Shown here: piece after piece, positions 29,506-39,169 of the stretch | Layout of the letters: each line of letters opens with the position of its first letter | Numbering within the stretch: the stretch's first letter is position 1 | Assembly (NCBI GenBank): GCA_002490725.1 | Contig: DKUN01000012.1 | Coordinates: 9,939-73,938 of the forward strand | From: Porphyromonadaceae bacterium UBA7203 | Lineage (GTDB): Bacteria; Bacteroidota; Bacteroidia; Bacteroidales; Muribaculaceae | Length of the DNA: 64,000 nt | Reading direction: 5' to 3' | Position numbers and translations under genes: made by a program | Notes under the pieces: model-generated | Seen by the model: the letters and a program-made list of their open reading frames with translations, nothing else | What the model was told of the DNA's origin: nothing | The model's database searches: none

Positions 29506-30837
29506 ATGTCTTCGCACAAGATTCTCATAACCATCGCTATTGCCGGATTCAGCGCCACGGCGAGCGCCTCCGTGCTTCAGCCAGTCACATTATCCGAACC
29601 GATCAACATAGCTGACTCCATATCGGTCTGCGACTCACTCCTGGCCGTGGCCGACAGCGTCGGTTTCGAGCCCGTCTACGAACCGCTCCCCGCGGTGATG
29701 TTTCTTCCCGCGGTCTATACAGGCTATGACATCAACATACCCTCGACAACCGAAGCGTTTGCCGACCGGGTAGAAGTCACCGACGCCATGCCCGAATGGC
29801 TTCTGCGCTCGCTGCGCGCACGCAAGGTCGCCAACAGGCTGATGCAATATCATTCAATCAACTCGCCCTGGCAGGTGCCTTACAACATCCGGACCATGGC
29901 CGCACCCCCGAAAAAATATATAGCCAAAGCCGACCCCAACAGCACGGTGACGATTTTCGAGGAAATCGGTGCCACCCCGCCGCCGGTGATTGTTGAAAAA
30001 GCGCCGATTGAGGCTTCGGAAATAAAGAAACAACACTGGCTCAACAAATTCACTCCGCTGGTGCAGTTCTCGCAATACTTTTTCAGCCCCAACTGGTATC
30101 AGGGCGGCAACAACTCGCTCAACCTCCTGGCCGACTTTTACTATCAGTCGAATCTCAACACGAAATTCCACCCCAAACTTCTGTTTGAGAACTCATTCCA
30201 GTGGCGCACGGCCCTGACTTCGGCGCCCGACGACGAATATCGCGCCTACAGCCTCACGGAAAACCGCTTCCAGATCAACTCGAAATTCGGTTACAAGGCA
30301 ATCTACAACTGGTACTATTCTATCACCGCCGTGCTGAAAACGCCTATTTTCTGCGGCTACAAGAACGGCACCACCACTCGAACCAACTCATTCATGTCGC
30401 CCGGCGAATTCAACGTCGGTATCGGTATGACCTACGGCGTCACGACCAAGGACAAGAAATTCAACATCAGCCTTTCGATTTCGCCGCTGTCATATAACCT
30501 CAAGACTGTCATCGACGAGAAAATCGACGAAACTTCCCATGGACTTGAAGAGGGCCACAAGGGCCTGAACTCAATCGGTTCGAGCCTGGAGTCAAACTGG
30601 ACCTGGAACATTGCCTACAACGTCAGTTGGAAGTCACGCATATTCGTCTTCACCGACTATGAGCGCTATCAATATGACTGGCAGAACCAGCTCAGCTTCA
30701 ACTTTAACCGCTTCCTGTCGGTCAACCTCTTCCTTGACATGCGCTACGACTCGACAATGAAAAAGCGCACTTATTGGTACAAGACCCAGATGCGCGAGCA
30801 GGTTACAGTGGGCTTCTCCTACACCTTCTCACACTGA
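29506..30837 (+). CDS. DUF3078 outer-membrane protein
   Basis: A 443-residue exported protein: signal peptide (MSSHKILITIAIAGFSATASAS), a low-complexity N-terminal half, then a region from about residue 170 with WLNKFTPLVQFSQYFFSPNWYQGGNNSLNLLADFYY, diagnostic of DUF3078. The rest consists of amphipathic strands ending VTVGFSYTFSH, consistent with an outer-membrane barrel. Function is unknown. It has its own -7 box. It converges on the TIGR02757 gene with only 26 bp between stops and no visible hairpin. Confidence 0.8.
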   Translation: MSSHKILITIAIAGFSATASASVLQPVTLSEPINIADSISVCDSLLAVADSVGFEPVYEPLPAVMFLPAVYTGYDINIPSTTEAFADRVEVTDAMPEWLLRSLRARKVANRLMQYHSINSPWQVPYNIRTMAAPPKKYIAKADPNSTVTIFEEIGATPPPVIVEKAPIEASEIKKQHWLNKFTPLVQFSQYFFSPNWYQGGNNSLNLLADFYYQSNLNTKFHPKLLFENSFQWRTALTSAPDDEYRAYSLTENRFQINSKFGYKAIYNWYYSITAVLKTPIFCGYKNGTTTRTNSFMSPGEFNVGIGMTYGVTTKDKKFNISLSISPLSYNLKTVIDEKIDETSHGLEEGHKGLNSIGSSLESNWTWNIAYNVSWKSRIFVFTDYERYQYDWQNQLSFNFNRFLSVNLFLDMRYDSTMKKRTYWYKTQMREQVTVGFSYTFSH

Positions 30838-30863
30838 TAAACTCTGACTCTCCCACACCGCTC

Positions 30864-31625
30864 TCACAGCCTCATGCCTATGCCGAACAGGGCATAGTCA
30901 AACCGGGCCGGATCATCGGGGCACAGCTCACGCAGCGCCTCGGTGATTTCTATTGTGGTGCGCCGGTCGTTGGCCTTGCGCAATGTCAGACCGAGCGAGC
31001 GGGCGGTGTCGCCCACGTGCACGTCGAGCGGAATGTACAGGTCGGCCGGAGAGAGCGAGGTCCACAGGCCCATGTCGACGATGCCGTCGCGACGCACCAG
31101 CCAGCGCAGCGCCATGTTAAGGCGTTTCAGCGCCGTAGTTTTCAGGTTGAGCGGCAGGCAGCGCGAATCGCACCGGCCGCCGTTGGCCTCGGCAATGCGG
31201 GCGTTGAGCACTTCGGCAAGCAGCCACGGCGCGCACTCGCGCCCCTTCAGGCCAAGAGTAGCCGCAAAGGCGTCGAGCGTCGGATAAGCGGCATAGATGC
31301 TCTCCAGCCCGCGCAGCAGGTGCTTGAGGTTGCGCCCAAAGAAGGTGCGGTGAATATTGCGCTCGTCGGGAATTTCCTCAAAGGCGCCGTCTCTCAGCCA
31401 GGCCGACGGCTCGGGCCCCATCTCGGCCAGCAGGCGCTCGACGTCGCGACAAATCATCTTGCGGTTGCCCCATGCCATATGCGAGGCAAGCAGCGACACT
31501 ATCTCGGCATCGGCCTGCGACGCGTAGCGCCGCGGAAACTGCACGGGATCGTCGGCTATGAATTCGGGTGAATTGATGCGCGCGGCCTCCGACTCGAGCA
31601 GGGCCGCTGTTTCGGAATCTATCAT
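30864..31625 (-). CDS. TIGR02757 (DUF2400) family protein
   Basis: A 253-residue cytoplasmic protein with no signal or membrane segment. Conserved blocks include DDPVQFPRRYASQADAEIVSLLASHMAWGNRKMICRDVERLL, RTFFGRNLKHLLRGLESIY, GRCDSRCLPLNLKTTALKRLNMALRWLVRRDGIVDMGLW, and PLDVHVGDTARSLGL. These match TIGR02757, a family widespread in Bacteroidota with no proven function; the helical layout and the LDVHV segment recall helix-hairpin-helix glycosylases, which I offer only as a hint. Its start overlaps the porX stop by 4 bp, so the pair is one operon. Confidence 0.85.
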   Translation of the reverse strand: MIDSETAALLESEAARINSPEFIADDPVQFPRRYASQADAEIVSLLASHMAWGNRKMICRDVERLLAEMGPEPSAWLRDGAFEEIPDERNIHRTFFGRNLKHLLRGLESIYAAYPTLDAFAATLGLKGRECAPWLLAEVLNARIAEANGGRCDSRCLPLNLKTTALKRLNMALRWLVRRDGIVDMGLWTSLSPADLYIPLDVHVGDTARSLGLTLRKANDRRTTIEITEALRELCPDDPARFDYALFGIGMRL

Positions 31626-33166
31626 CGTGGTGTCAGGGTTATCAGCGGAATAATCATCTCTTCCATCGATATGCCGCCGTGCTGAAACGTGTCGGCATAG
31701 TACTGAACGTAGTAATTATAGTTGTTGGGATATGCAAAGAAATCGCGGCCCGTGGCGAAAATATAGGCCGTGCTCACATTGGGCGCAGGCAGGCCGAACT
31801 CGCGCGGACGGGTAATTTCAAAAACCTGCTTGGCGTTATAGCCCAGCGACTTGCCAAGTTTATAGCGCAGGTTGGTATTTACGTTGCGGTCGCCCACAAC
31901 CTTGATGGGATTGTCAACCTTGATGGTGCCGTGGTCGGTTGTCAGCACAATGCTGTGGCCCTTGTCGGCGATTTTGCGCAGCAGGTCAATGATCGACGAA
32001 TGCCTGAACCACGACTCGGTCAGCGAACAATAGGCGGCATTGGTCGACGCCAGCTCGCGTATCATCTTCGACTCCGTGCGCGCATGGCTCATCATGTCAA
32101 TGAAGTTAAATACTATCACGTTCAAATCGTTGACTTCCAGATTGCTGAACTCGCGAATCAGGCGTTCGCCGGCCGCGCTGTCGTTGATTTTGTTGTAACT
32201 GAACCTGACACCGCGGCGGCGAAAGCGCTCGAACTGAGTGGCAATCAGCGGCGATTCGTTGAGATTCTTACCCTCTTCCGAATCCTCGTCGACCCACAGG
32301 TCGGGAAACATCCGCTCGATGTCGAGCGGCATGAGGCCCGAAAAGATGGCGTTGCGCGCATATTGCGTCGCCGTAGGCAGGATGGAGCAGTAGGTATCCT
32401 CCTCGATGTTGAAATATTCGCCGAGCAGCGGGCGCACCGTGCGCCACTGGTCAAGGCGGAAATTGTCGATCAGAATGAAAAACACCTTCTTGCCACGGTC
32501 GAGCAGCGGAAACACGCGCGACTTGAACACGTCGGGGCTCATCAGCGGACGGTCGCGCCCGTCGAGCCAGTCGCGATAGCCCGCGCGCACAAAGCGGGCA
32601 AAGGCCACGTTGGCGTCGCGCTTCTGCATTTCGAGCATCTCGTCCATGTTGGTGCCGCGGCCGGCCAGCTCCAGCTCCCAGTAGGTCAGGCGCTCATAGA
32701 GCTTCTGCCAGTCGGCAAATGTGGAGCATGCGTCGATTTCGGCGCTCAGCTTCATGAACTCCTGGCGGTAGTCGGCGCCGGTCTGCTCGCTGACCAGACG
32801 GTCGGCGTGCAGGTTCTTTTTGATTGAAAGCAGAATCTGATTGGGATTCACCGGCTTGATGAGATAGTCGGCAATGTTCTGGCCGACGGCCTGGTCCATG
32901 ATGTTCTCCTCCTCGTTTTTCGTAATCATGATTACGGGAGTGTGGGGCAGAATACGCTTGATGCGCTGAAGCGTCTCGAGGCCCGACAGTCCGGGCATGT
33001 TCTCGTCGAGAAAAATCAGGTCGGGACGCTGCTCTTCGGCCAGGGCAAGCGAATCGCGGCCGTTATTGACGGTCAGCACGTCGTAGCCCTTAGTCCTCAG
33101 AAACATTATATGCGGTTTGAGCAGGTCAATCTCATCGTCGACCCATAGTATCTTCTTGTTCATCAT
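31622..33166 (-). CDS. porX: T9SS response regulator / PglZ-domain protein PorX
   Basis: PorX couples a receiver domain to an alkaline-phosphatase-like effector and controls type IX secretion, working with the sensor PorY in Porphyromonas. The 514-residue protein has a REC domain at residues 4-122: acidic pair D10-D11, phospho-acceptor D54 (LIFLDENMPG), T82 and K104 (LIKP). The rest is a PglZ/alkaline-phosphatase domain with ILIDNFRLDQWR, LPTATQYARN, NFIDMMSH and the metal-site motif TTDHGT. Two adjacent ATGs exist (33166, 33163); the second gives MNKKILWVDDE, the usual start. The ATG is only 5-8 bp from an exact promoter, implying little or no leader. Exported proteins with sorting tails nearby support an active T9SS. 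Confidence 0.92.
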   Translation of the reverse strand: MMNKKILWVDDEIDLLKPHIMFLRTKGYDVLTVNNGRDSLALAEEQRPDLIFLDENMPGLSGLETLQRIKRILPHTPVIMITKNEEENIMDQAVGQNIADYLIKPVNPNQILLSIKKNLHADRLVSEQTGADYRQEFMKLSAEIDACSTFADWQKLYERLTYWELELAGRGTNMDEMLEMQKRDANVAFARFVRAGYRDWLDGRDRPLMSPDVFKSRVFPLLDRGKKVFFILIDNFRLDQWRTVRPLLGEYFNIEEDTYCSILPTATQYARNAIFSGLMPLDIERMFPDLWVDEDSEEGKNLNESPLIATQFERFRRRGVRFSYNKINDSAAGERLIREFSNLEVNDLNVIVFNFIDMMSHARTESKMIRELASTNAAYCSLTESWFRHSSIIDLLRKIADKGHSIVLTTDHGTIKVDNPIKVVGDRNVNTNLRYKLGKSLGYNAKQVFEITRPREFGLPAPNVSTAYIFATGRDFFAYPNNYNYYVQYYADTFQHGGISMEEMIIPLITLTPR

Positions 33167-33170
33167 AGCG

Positions 33171-33202
33171 CAAAGTTACAAAAACTTTCGGGCCAAGGCA
33201 AA
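33171..33202 (-). promoter_or_regulatory. porX promoter
   Basis: On the minus strand, TTTG (33202-33199), exactly 20 bp, then TAACTTTG (33178-33171): a perfect Bacteroidota promoter. The box ends 5 bp before the first ATG, so transcription should start at or next to the start codon. Confidence 0.8.
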
Positions 33203-33289
33203 CTTTTAGACCGCAGAGCGTGTTGTAATTATGAAAACTCGAAAACAGCATATTCAACACTTAATTTATAACTCAATTCAACTATTATT

Positions 33290-34351
33290 ATGAAAAAGGC
33301 ATTACTTATGATGGCCGTCCTCCTTGGAAGCCTGACCGCCGTCGCACAGAAGATTGACAAGAACGAACTTAAGCAACTTAAGACCTTCTTGACCCAGACA
33401 TCGGCCGAAGCCGGCAAGACAAACGCCGAAGCCCTGAAAATCACCGACCTCAACACCCCCTCGACCTGGGAGGGCGTAACGATTGAAAACGGCCATGTTA
33501 CCGCCATCAAGTGGAACGACAAGAAGCTGGCCGGCGACTTCGCCGCAAACGGTTTCCAGGCCCTGACCACAGTTGACATTTCGCGCAACAAAATCGTTTC
33601 GGCCAGCTTTGCCGGCGACGTTGCGCTGACAACCATCAACGCCTACCGCAACAACCTGACCTCGATTACCCTTACCGGCTGCGACAAGCTGACCAAGCTC
33701 AACATCTACCGCAACCGTCTGACCGACCTCGACGTTTCGTCGACGCCTCTGCTGCAGACCCTCAACGTCAGCAACAACTACTTCGTTGACTTTTCGGTGG
33801 CTAATTCTACCCAGCTCAAAACCCTCAACTGCCAGGGATGCCACATCGAAAACCTCGACATCAGCTACTGCACCGGCCTGAAGCACCTCTATGCAGGCTA
33901 TAACAAACTGCAGAGTCTCACGCTTGTCGGCGTCGAGAACCTCCAGAACATCAACATCGACTCAAACGACGTCAAAACACTCATCATCAGCGGACTGCCC
34001 TCGCTCGGCACACTCCTCTGCTCCGACAACCAGATGACCTCGCTGATGGTGCGCGAATGCCCCGGACTGCTTGACCTCGTATGCTCCTATAATGACCTCA
34101 CCTCTCTGCAGGTAGCATCCACCCCCCAGCTGCAGTATGTCGATTGCTCCTACAATGACCTTACAGAGCTTTATCTCGACAACTTCAACTTCCTGCAGCG
34201 AGTTGTCTGCAACAACAACCAGCTTCAGACCCTCTCGCTCACCTTCGACAACGCTCTGCGCTACGTCAACTGCCGCTACAACCAGATTACCGATTTCCGC
34301 ACCGCAGGTTCAAACAACATTCAGCAGGTTGCCTGCCAGTGGAACTACTAA
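33290..34351 (+). CDS. Exported leucine-rich-repeat protein
   Basis: A 353-residue secreted protein: signal peptide (MKKALLMMAVLLGSLTAVAQ), a short N-terminal domain (about 20-85), and then about eleven tandem repeats of 21 residues to the C-terminus, for example STPLLQTLNVSNNYFVDFSV, YCTGLKHLYAGYNKLQSLTL, and STPQLQYVDCSYNDLTELYL. The period (LxxLxCxxNxLTxLxx) is internalin/bacterial-LRR type, usually for protein binding. There is no sorting tail or lipobox, so it may stay in the periplasm or be released. No consensus promoter is evident in 33203-33289. A strong terminator follows. Confidence 0.88.
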   Translation: MKKALLMMAVLLGSLTAVAQKIDKNELKQLKTFLTQTSAEAGKTNAEALKITDLNTPSTWEGVTIENGHVTAIKWNDKKLAGDFAANGFQALTTVDISRNKIVSASFAGDVALTTINAYRNNLTSITLTGCDKLTKLNIYRNRLTDLDVSSTPLLQTLNVSNNYFVDFSVANSTQLKTLNCQGCHIENLDISYCTGLKHLYAGYNKLQSLTLVGVENLQNINIDSNDVKTLIISGLPSLGTLLCSDNQMTSLMVRECPGLLDLVCSYNDLTSLQVASTPQLQYVDCSYNDLTELYLDNFNFLQRVVCNNNQLQTLSLTFDNALRYVNCRYNQITDFRTAGSNNIQQVACQWNY

Positions 34352-34400
34352 ACCCGCCGGTTGAATTAAGTTAATATACCTGTCCGTCCATCGGACCCCC

Positions 34401-34449
34401 GAGAGGCCGCGCCGTCAGATTCCCTATCGACGGTACGGCCTCTCTTTTT
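34401..34449 (+). terminator. Terminator after the LRR gene
   Basis: Arms GAGAGGCCG (34401-34409) and CGGCCTCTC (34436-34444) pair perfectly, with an inner GCCGTC/GACGGT extension, followed by TTTTT (34445-34449). Confidence 0.85.
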
Positions 34450-34469
34450 GCCGTCCATTCCGGGCTTTT

Positions 34470-34503
34470 TTTGCGATTTTCTAAAACAAAATCGCTATAT
34501 TTG
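34470..34503 (+). promoter_or_regulatory. tamB-tamL promoter
   Basis: TTTG at 34470-34473, about 22 bp, then TATATTTG at 34496-34503, 34 bp before the tamB ATG at 34538. The -7 box is exact and the spacer a little long. Confidence 0.65.
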
Positions 34504-34537
34504 TGGTTTAATCTGATGACGATTCATCATTTTATTT

Positions 34538-37500
34538 ATGAGCAACGAGGAGACCGACAAAAAGACAGCCGTCAGCAAAACGCGCCGACGCCTCACCCGG
34601 GCGCTGCGCCTGACCGGAGTCGCCGTGGCCACGCTGGTGCTGGCCGCGATGGCCGTTATCGGCCTGCTCTACGTGCCCGGAGTGCTCAACCGCGCGTCAA
34701 CATGGCTGCTGCCCAAGGTCGAGGAAGCCTCAGGCCTGCGCATTTCGGCCGAGGATATACGTCTGCGCTGGCCGCTACGTCTCAGCGTCGAGCGCGCCCT
34801 GGTCATTGACATGAAAGCCGGAGGCGACACCATGGTCACGGCCGGCAACGCCGTCCTGACGGTCAACCCGCTTGCCCTGTGGCACGGCTCGCTCTCAGTC
34901 ACCAATGCCGAGATACGCAACGGCTCATATCGCATGGGAGGCCCCGACTCGCTCTACATTGCGGTCAATGTCGACTCCATCGGGGCGGCCGCTACAATGA
35001 GGCTCGACTTCAGCAGAATCGACGTTGACCACGCCGACCTCAACGGCGCCGGTGTGTTGCTGCTCATGGGCCCCGACACGACCGCTACCCCCAAGGATAC
35101 GACCGCCGCCTCGCCGCTGACAATCACCTCCGGACCGATTTCGCTGCGCAACGTCGACTATCGCATGTCGATGGCCCTGACCGACGACACCGTCAGCGCC
35201 CGACTCGGCCTGGCCACGCTCTCGGCCGGACGCCTGCTCGTTGCCGACACCATCGATATTGCCGCCTCGACCCTGACGCTTGCCGTCGACTCGGCTCTCT
35301 ATGGCCGGCGCGGAGCGGAACCGATGGCGGGGCTCGACCTCAACTACCTGACGCTACATGGCGCCACCGCGCGGGTCGACTCGTTCACGATGCACGGCGC
35401 TGCTCTGCGCGTGCCGCTGCGCGAATTGAAAGTCGAGCGTGTGGCCGACATGCCGCTGGCCGCTTCAGGCCTATTCGAAATGACCGATTCGTTGCTTCGG
35501 GCACACAACTTCGACATTCTGCTCAACGGGCGCACCCACGTAGCTCTCGACGCATTCATGGGCCTGGGCCCCATGGCCGACGCGCCCCTGGGGCTTGACG
35601 CGCGTGCCGACGTCTACACCGACGCCGTGATGCGCGCGCTGCCGGCCTATGCGCCGCTGCTCTCCCCCCTGCCTGCCGACCGGCCGCTGACCTTGCGCGC
35701 CGTAGCCTCCGGCACCATGGCCGCACTCTCGATCAACACTCTCGAAGCCGCAATGCAGGGTGTGGTCGGCATCAAGGGCTCCGGCTCCGCCGCCAATCTT
35801 TCCGACCCGCAAAAACTGACTCTCGACGCCGACTTCAGCGGGCGCCTGGTCAACTCGCGCCCGTTCCGCGGGCTACTGCCCAAGGATGTCACCCTGCCGC
35901 CGCTGACCCTGCGCGGCCATGCCAAGGCGCGCGGCAACAGCTATGCGGCCAACCTTGCGGCCACCACCGGAGCCGGACGCCTGGCGCTTAACGGCTCTCT
36001 GACCGGAACCGCGCCGGCCTACCGCATTGACCTGCGCACCGATTCATTTCCTGTAGCGGCATTCATGCCCGCACTCGGCATCGGTGCCGTCAGCGGCACT
36101 GTCAAGGCCGACGGACTCTACTTCAACCCGCTGCGGCGCGGAGCGCGACTCAATGCCGCCGTCAACCTGCGCTCGCTCGAAAACCGCGGCCACCACATCG
36201 GCGGCATCACCCTCGACGCCTCGCTCAACAACGGCGACATCGCCGCCCGCATAAACTCGGCCGCCCCGGCCGCCGACATGGCCCTGAAGCTCAACGGTCG
36301 GCTCGAACCACGCACCGTGAGCTGGAATCTCGACGGACGCATCAGCAACGTCGACCTGCGCCGGCTCGGCCTGACCGATTCAGTCATGAACGGCCGTCTG
36401 GCCATCACCTCGGGCGGCTTCGCGTCGCTGAGCCTCGACTCGGTCAACGCCTCGGCTACCGTGCGCGACGCCCTGCTCCACATCAACGCATCTACCATCG
36501 ACATCGACTCCCTGACCCTGACGGCCGACGCCGGACGCCACACCTCACTTACCCTTGGCAACCGCACGCTCGACGCCGCCCTGCGGGCCGACACTACCCT
36601 CATGGCCCTAAGCGGATGTTTCGCCAAGGCAGCCGCTGCGGCCGACACCATGTTTACCCGCCGCGACCTCCGCGCCGACTCGCTCGTCGGGCTCTTGCCC
36701 CCCTTCACGCTGCGCGCCCGCGCCCTGCCGGGCAACGCCATTGCCGGCTTCTTGAAGCCCTCGGGCATCGAATTCACCTCGCTCAGTCTTGATGCCGCAG
36801 CCGACACAGCGCTGCTGGCCCGTGCCGAACTGACCGGCTTCAAATCGGGCGCATCGCTGACCATCGACACCATCAACGCCACAGTGGCCACCGCGGGCCA
36901 TGCGCTCAACCTCGACATCAGCCTCGACAACCGCCCCGGCACGCTCGACGAGTTTGCCCACGTAGACCTCCGCGGCCGCTTCGCCGACCATGACGGACAC
37001 TTCTTTCTGCGCCAGCGCAACATTGCGGGCGAAACCGGCTACCGGCTCGGGCTGCAGGCCAACGTAACCGATTCGCTGATTACGCTCAACCTCATTCCGA
37101 CCGAGCCTACCATTGCCTACAAAAAGTGGACAATCAACGACAACAACTACATTGCCGTAAACCCCCACACCCTACACATCCATGCCGACCTCGACGCCCG
37201 CGGCGACGGCTCGCGCATAAGGCTGATGACCTCAGACCACGCCGACAACGACTCGACCGCCGCGCCCAACGACCTGACTCTCGCCATCAGCGACATCCAC
37301 ATACAGGACTGGCTTAAAATCAACCCGTTCGCGCCCCCGATTGCAGGCGATGTCAACGCCGACCTGACCCTGAGCTATACTACCAAGGCGGTCAACGGCG
37401 ACGGCAATCTATCACTCTCAAACCTCACCTACGGCAAGCAGCCCGTAGGCAACTTCGACCTCGGACTCAACGTCAACACCGACTTCGGAGGCGCCATCCG

Positions 37501-39169
37501 CGCCTATGCCGGGCTTGATGTCAACGGCAACCTCGCCATGACCCTAAAAGGCGCCCTGAACGACACGACGCGCCTGACACCCCTCGACATGGAGCTGCTG
37601 ATGATTCACTTCCCGCTCAACGTGGCCAACCCGTTCCTGCCCAAGGAATATGCAGCACTTTCAGGCTCGCTCGACGGAGCCATGGATGTCAGCGGCACTC
37701 TGAAGGCTCCCGCAATCAACGGCCACCTCAATTTCCGCGATGCCAAAGTAGACGTCGGCATGACCGGCTCTTCGTTCCGCCTCGACACGTCGGCCATCGC
37801 CGTCGACTCGAACCTTGTGCGTTTCAACGACTTTGCCATATTCGGCAGCAACGAGAACCCGCTTACTATCAACGGCTCGTTCAACATGCGCAACTTTGCC
37901 TCGCCCGCCGTCGATCTGTCGCTGACCGCGCGCAACATGCAGTTTCTCAACTCCAAAAAGGCGCGCAACGTAAACCTCTACGGCCGCGGTTTCATCAATC
38001 TTGACGCAACCGCGCGCGGCACGCTCAACTTCCTCAACGTCAACGCCGACCTGACCATCCTGCCGCAAACCAACCTCACCTATCAGGTAACGAGCGCCAA
38101 GGCGTCGGTGGGCCTCGAGCCCGACGACGACGTAGTCCGGTTCGTCAACTTCGCCGACACTGTCGGGGTGGCTCAGGCCGACACCGTGATTCCCTCGGGC
38201 ATGACGATGGTGCTCGATGCTAACGTCGACATACGCCAGGGCGCGCAGTTCACGGTCGACCTCTCGACCGACGGCCAGAACCGCGCCAATCTGCGCACGC
38301 AAGGCAATCTGAACTACACCATGACACCCGCGCAACCCGACGGACGCCTTACCGGACGCCTGATAATCGACGGCGGATTTTTCCGCTACTCGCTCCCCGT
38401 CATCTCCGAAAAACTCTTCACGTTCACCCCGGGCAGCTACGTGGCCTTCAACGGCCCGGTGCTCAACCCGACGCTCCATATCAGCGCCACCGACCAGGTG
38501 CGCGCCAACGTGACACGCGCGGGCGAGAACTCGCGGCTGGTAAACTTCGACGTCAGCCTCGCCGCCACCGGCTCGCTCGAACGCATGGACGTTACATTTG
38601 ACCTGAGCACCAACGACGACATTTCCGTGCAAAACGAGCTCCAGGCAATGAGCCCCACCCAGCGTGCCAACAAAGCCATGAACCTGCTGCTCTACGGCCT
38701 CTACAGCAGCGGCGAGACCTCGGCCACGGCAAACCTGTCGGGCAATGCCCTCTACGGCTTCCTGTCGTCGCAGCTCAACAAGTGGGCCGCCAACACCATC
38801 AAGGGCGTCGACGTCAGCTTCGGCTTCGACCAGTTCGACCGCACCCGCAACGGCACCACGTCGACCGCCACGCAGTATAGCTACAAGGTGTCGAAGTCGC
38901 TCTTCAACGACCGCTTCAAGATTGTCGTAGGCGGCAACTACTCGACCGACTCCGACCAACAGGATATTGCCGAAAACCTGATCAGCGACGTTTCGTTCGA
39001 ATACATGCTCAACGATTCGGGCTCGATGTATGTGCGCCTGTTCCGCCACACCGGATTCGAAAGCATTCTCGAAGGCGAAGTGACGCAGACCGGCGTCGGC
39101 TTCGTGGTCAAGCGCAAAATCAGGCGTGTGGCCGACATTTTTAACTTTATCAAAGCCGCCAAGCAATGA
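34538..39169 (+). CDS. tamB: TamB-like translocation and assembly module protein
   Basis: A 1543-residue envelope protein: a basic cytoplasmic N-terminus, one membrane anchor (about residues 24-47, LTGVAVATLVLAAMAVIGLLYVPG), a very long beta-rich AsmA/TamB-type body full of short repeating strands, and a C-terminal DUF490 domain (about 1180-1543) with GGFFRYSLPVISEKLFTFTPGSYVAFNG and the terminal strand FVVKRKIRRVADIFNFIKAAKQ. TamB proteins span the periplasm and work with a BamA-like partner in outer-membrane protein assembly or lipid transport. Here the partner is encoded next with a 4-bp overlap. Length is in the usual 1200-1600 range. Confidence 0.92.
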   Translation: MSNEETDKKTAVSKTRRRLTRALRLTGVAVATLVLAAMAVIGLLYVPGVLNRASTWLLPKVEEASGLRISAEDIRLRWPLRLSVERALVIDMKAGGDTMVTAGNAVLTVNPLALWHGSLSVTNAEIRNGSYRMGGPDSLYIAVNVDSIGAAATMRLDFSRIDVDHADLNGAGVLLLMGPDTTATPKDTTAASPLTITSGPISLRNVDYRMSMALTDDTVSARLGLATLSAGRLLVADTIDIAASTLTLAVDSALYGRRGAEPMAGLDLNYLTLHGATARVDSFTMHGAALRVPLRELKVERVADMPLAASGLFEMTDSLLRAHNFDILLNGRTHVALDAFMGLGPMADAPLGLDARADVYTDAVMRALPAYAPLLSPLPADRPLTLRAVASGTMAALSINTLEAAMQGVVGIKGSGSAANLSDPQKLTLDADFSGRLVNSRPFRGLLPKDVTLPPLTLRGHAKARGNSYAANLAATTGAGRLALNGSLTGTAPAYRIDLRTDSFPVAAFMPALGIGAVSGTVKADGLYFNPLRRGARLNAAVNLRSLENRGHHIGGITLDASLNNGDIAARINSAAPAADMALKLNGRLEPRTVSWNLDGRISNVDLRRLGLTDSVMNGRLAITSGGFASLSLDSVNASATVRDALLHINASTIDIDSLTLTADAGRHTSLTLGNRTLDAALRADTTLMALSGCFAKAAAAADTMFTRRDLRADSLVGLLPPFTLRARALPGNAIAGFLKPSGIEFTSLSLDAAADTALLARAELTGFKSGASLTIDTINATVATAGHALNLDISLDNRPGTLDEFAHVDLRGRFADHDGHFFLRQRNIAGETGYRLGLQANVTDSLITLNLIPTEPTIAYKKWTINDNNYIAVNPHTLHIHADLDARGDGSRIRLMTSDHADNDSTAAPNDLTLAISDIHIQDWLKINPFAPPIAGDVNADLTLSYTTKAVNGDGNLSLSNLTYGKQPVGNFDLGLNVNTDFGGAIRAYAGLDVNGNLAMTLKGALNDTTRLTPLDMELLMIHFPLNVANPFLPKEYAALSGSLDGAMDVSGTLKAPAINGHLNFRDAKVDVGMTGSSFRLDTSAIAVDSNLVRFNDFAIFGSNENPLTINGSFNMRNFASPAVDLSLTARNMQFLNSKKARNVNLYGRGFINLDATARGTLNFLNVNADLTILPQTNLTYQVTSAKASVGLEPDDDVVRFVNFADTVGVAQADTVIPSGMTMVLDANVDIRQGAQFTVDLSTDGQNRANLRTQGNLNYTMTPAQPDGRLTGRLIIDGGFFRYSLPVISEKLFTFTPGSYVAFNGPVLNPTLHISATDQVRANVTRAGENSRLVNFDVSLAATGSLERMDVTFDLSTNDDISVQNELQAMSPTQRANKAMNLLLYGLYSSGETSATANLSGNALYGFLSSQLNKWAANTIKGVDVSFGFDQFDRTRNGTTSTATQYSYKVSKSLFNDRFKIVVGGNYSTDSDQQDIAENLISDVSFEYMLNDSGSMYVRLFRHTGFESILEGEVTQTGVGFVVKRKIRRVADIFNFIKAAKQ

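Noticed and set aside
33290..34351. LRR repeats considered as a DNA repeat array or CRISPR
   Set aside because: The 63-bp period is a protein repeat (21 residues) with diverged DNA; there are no identical spacer-separated repeats. No CRISPR array was seen anywhere in the window.
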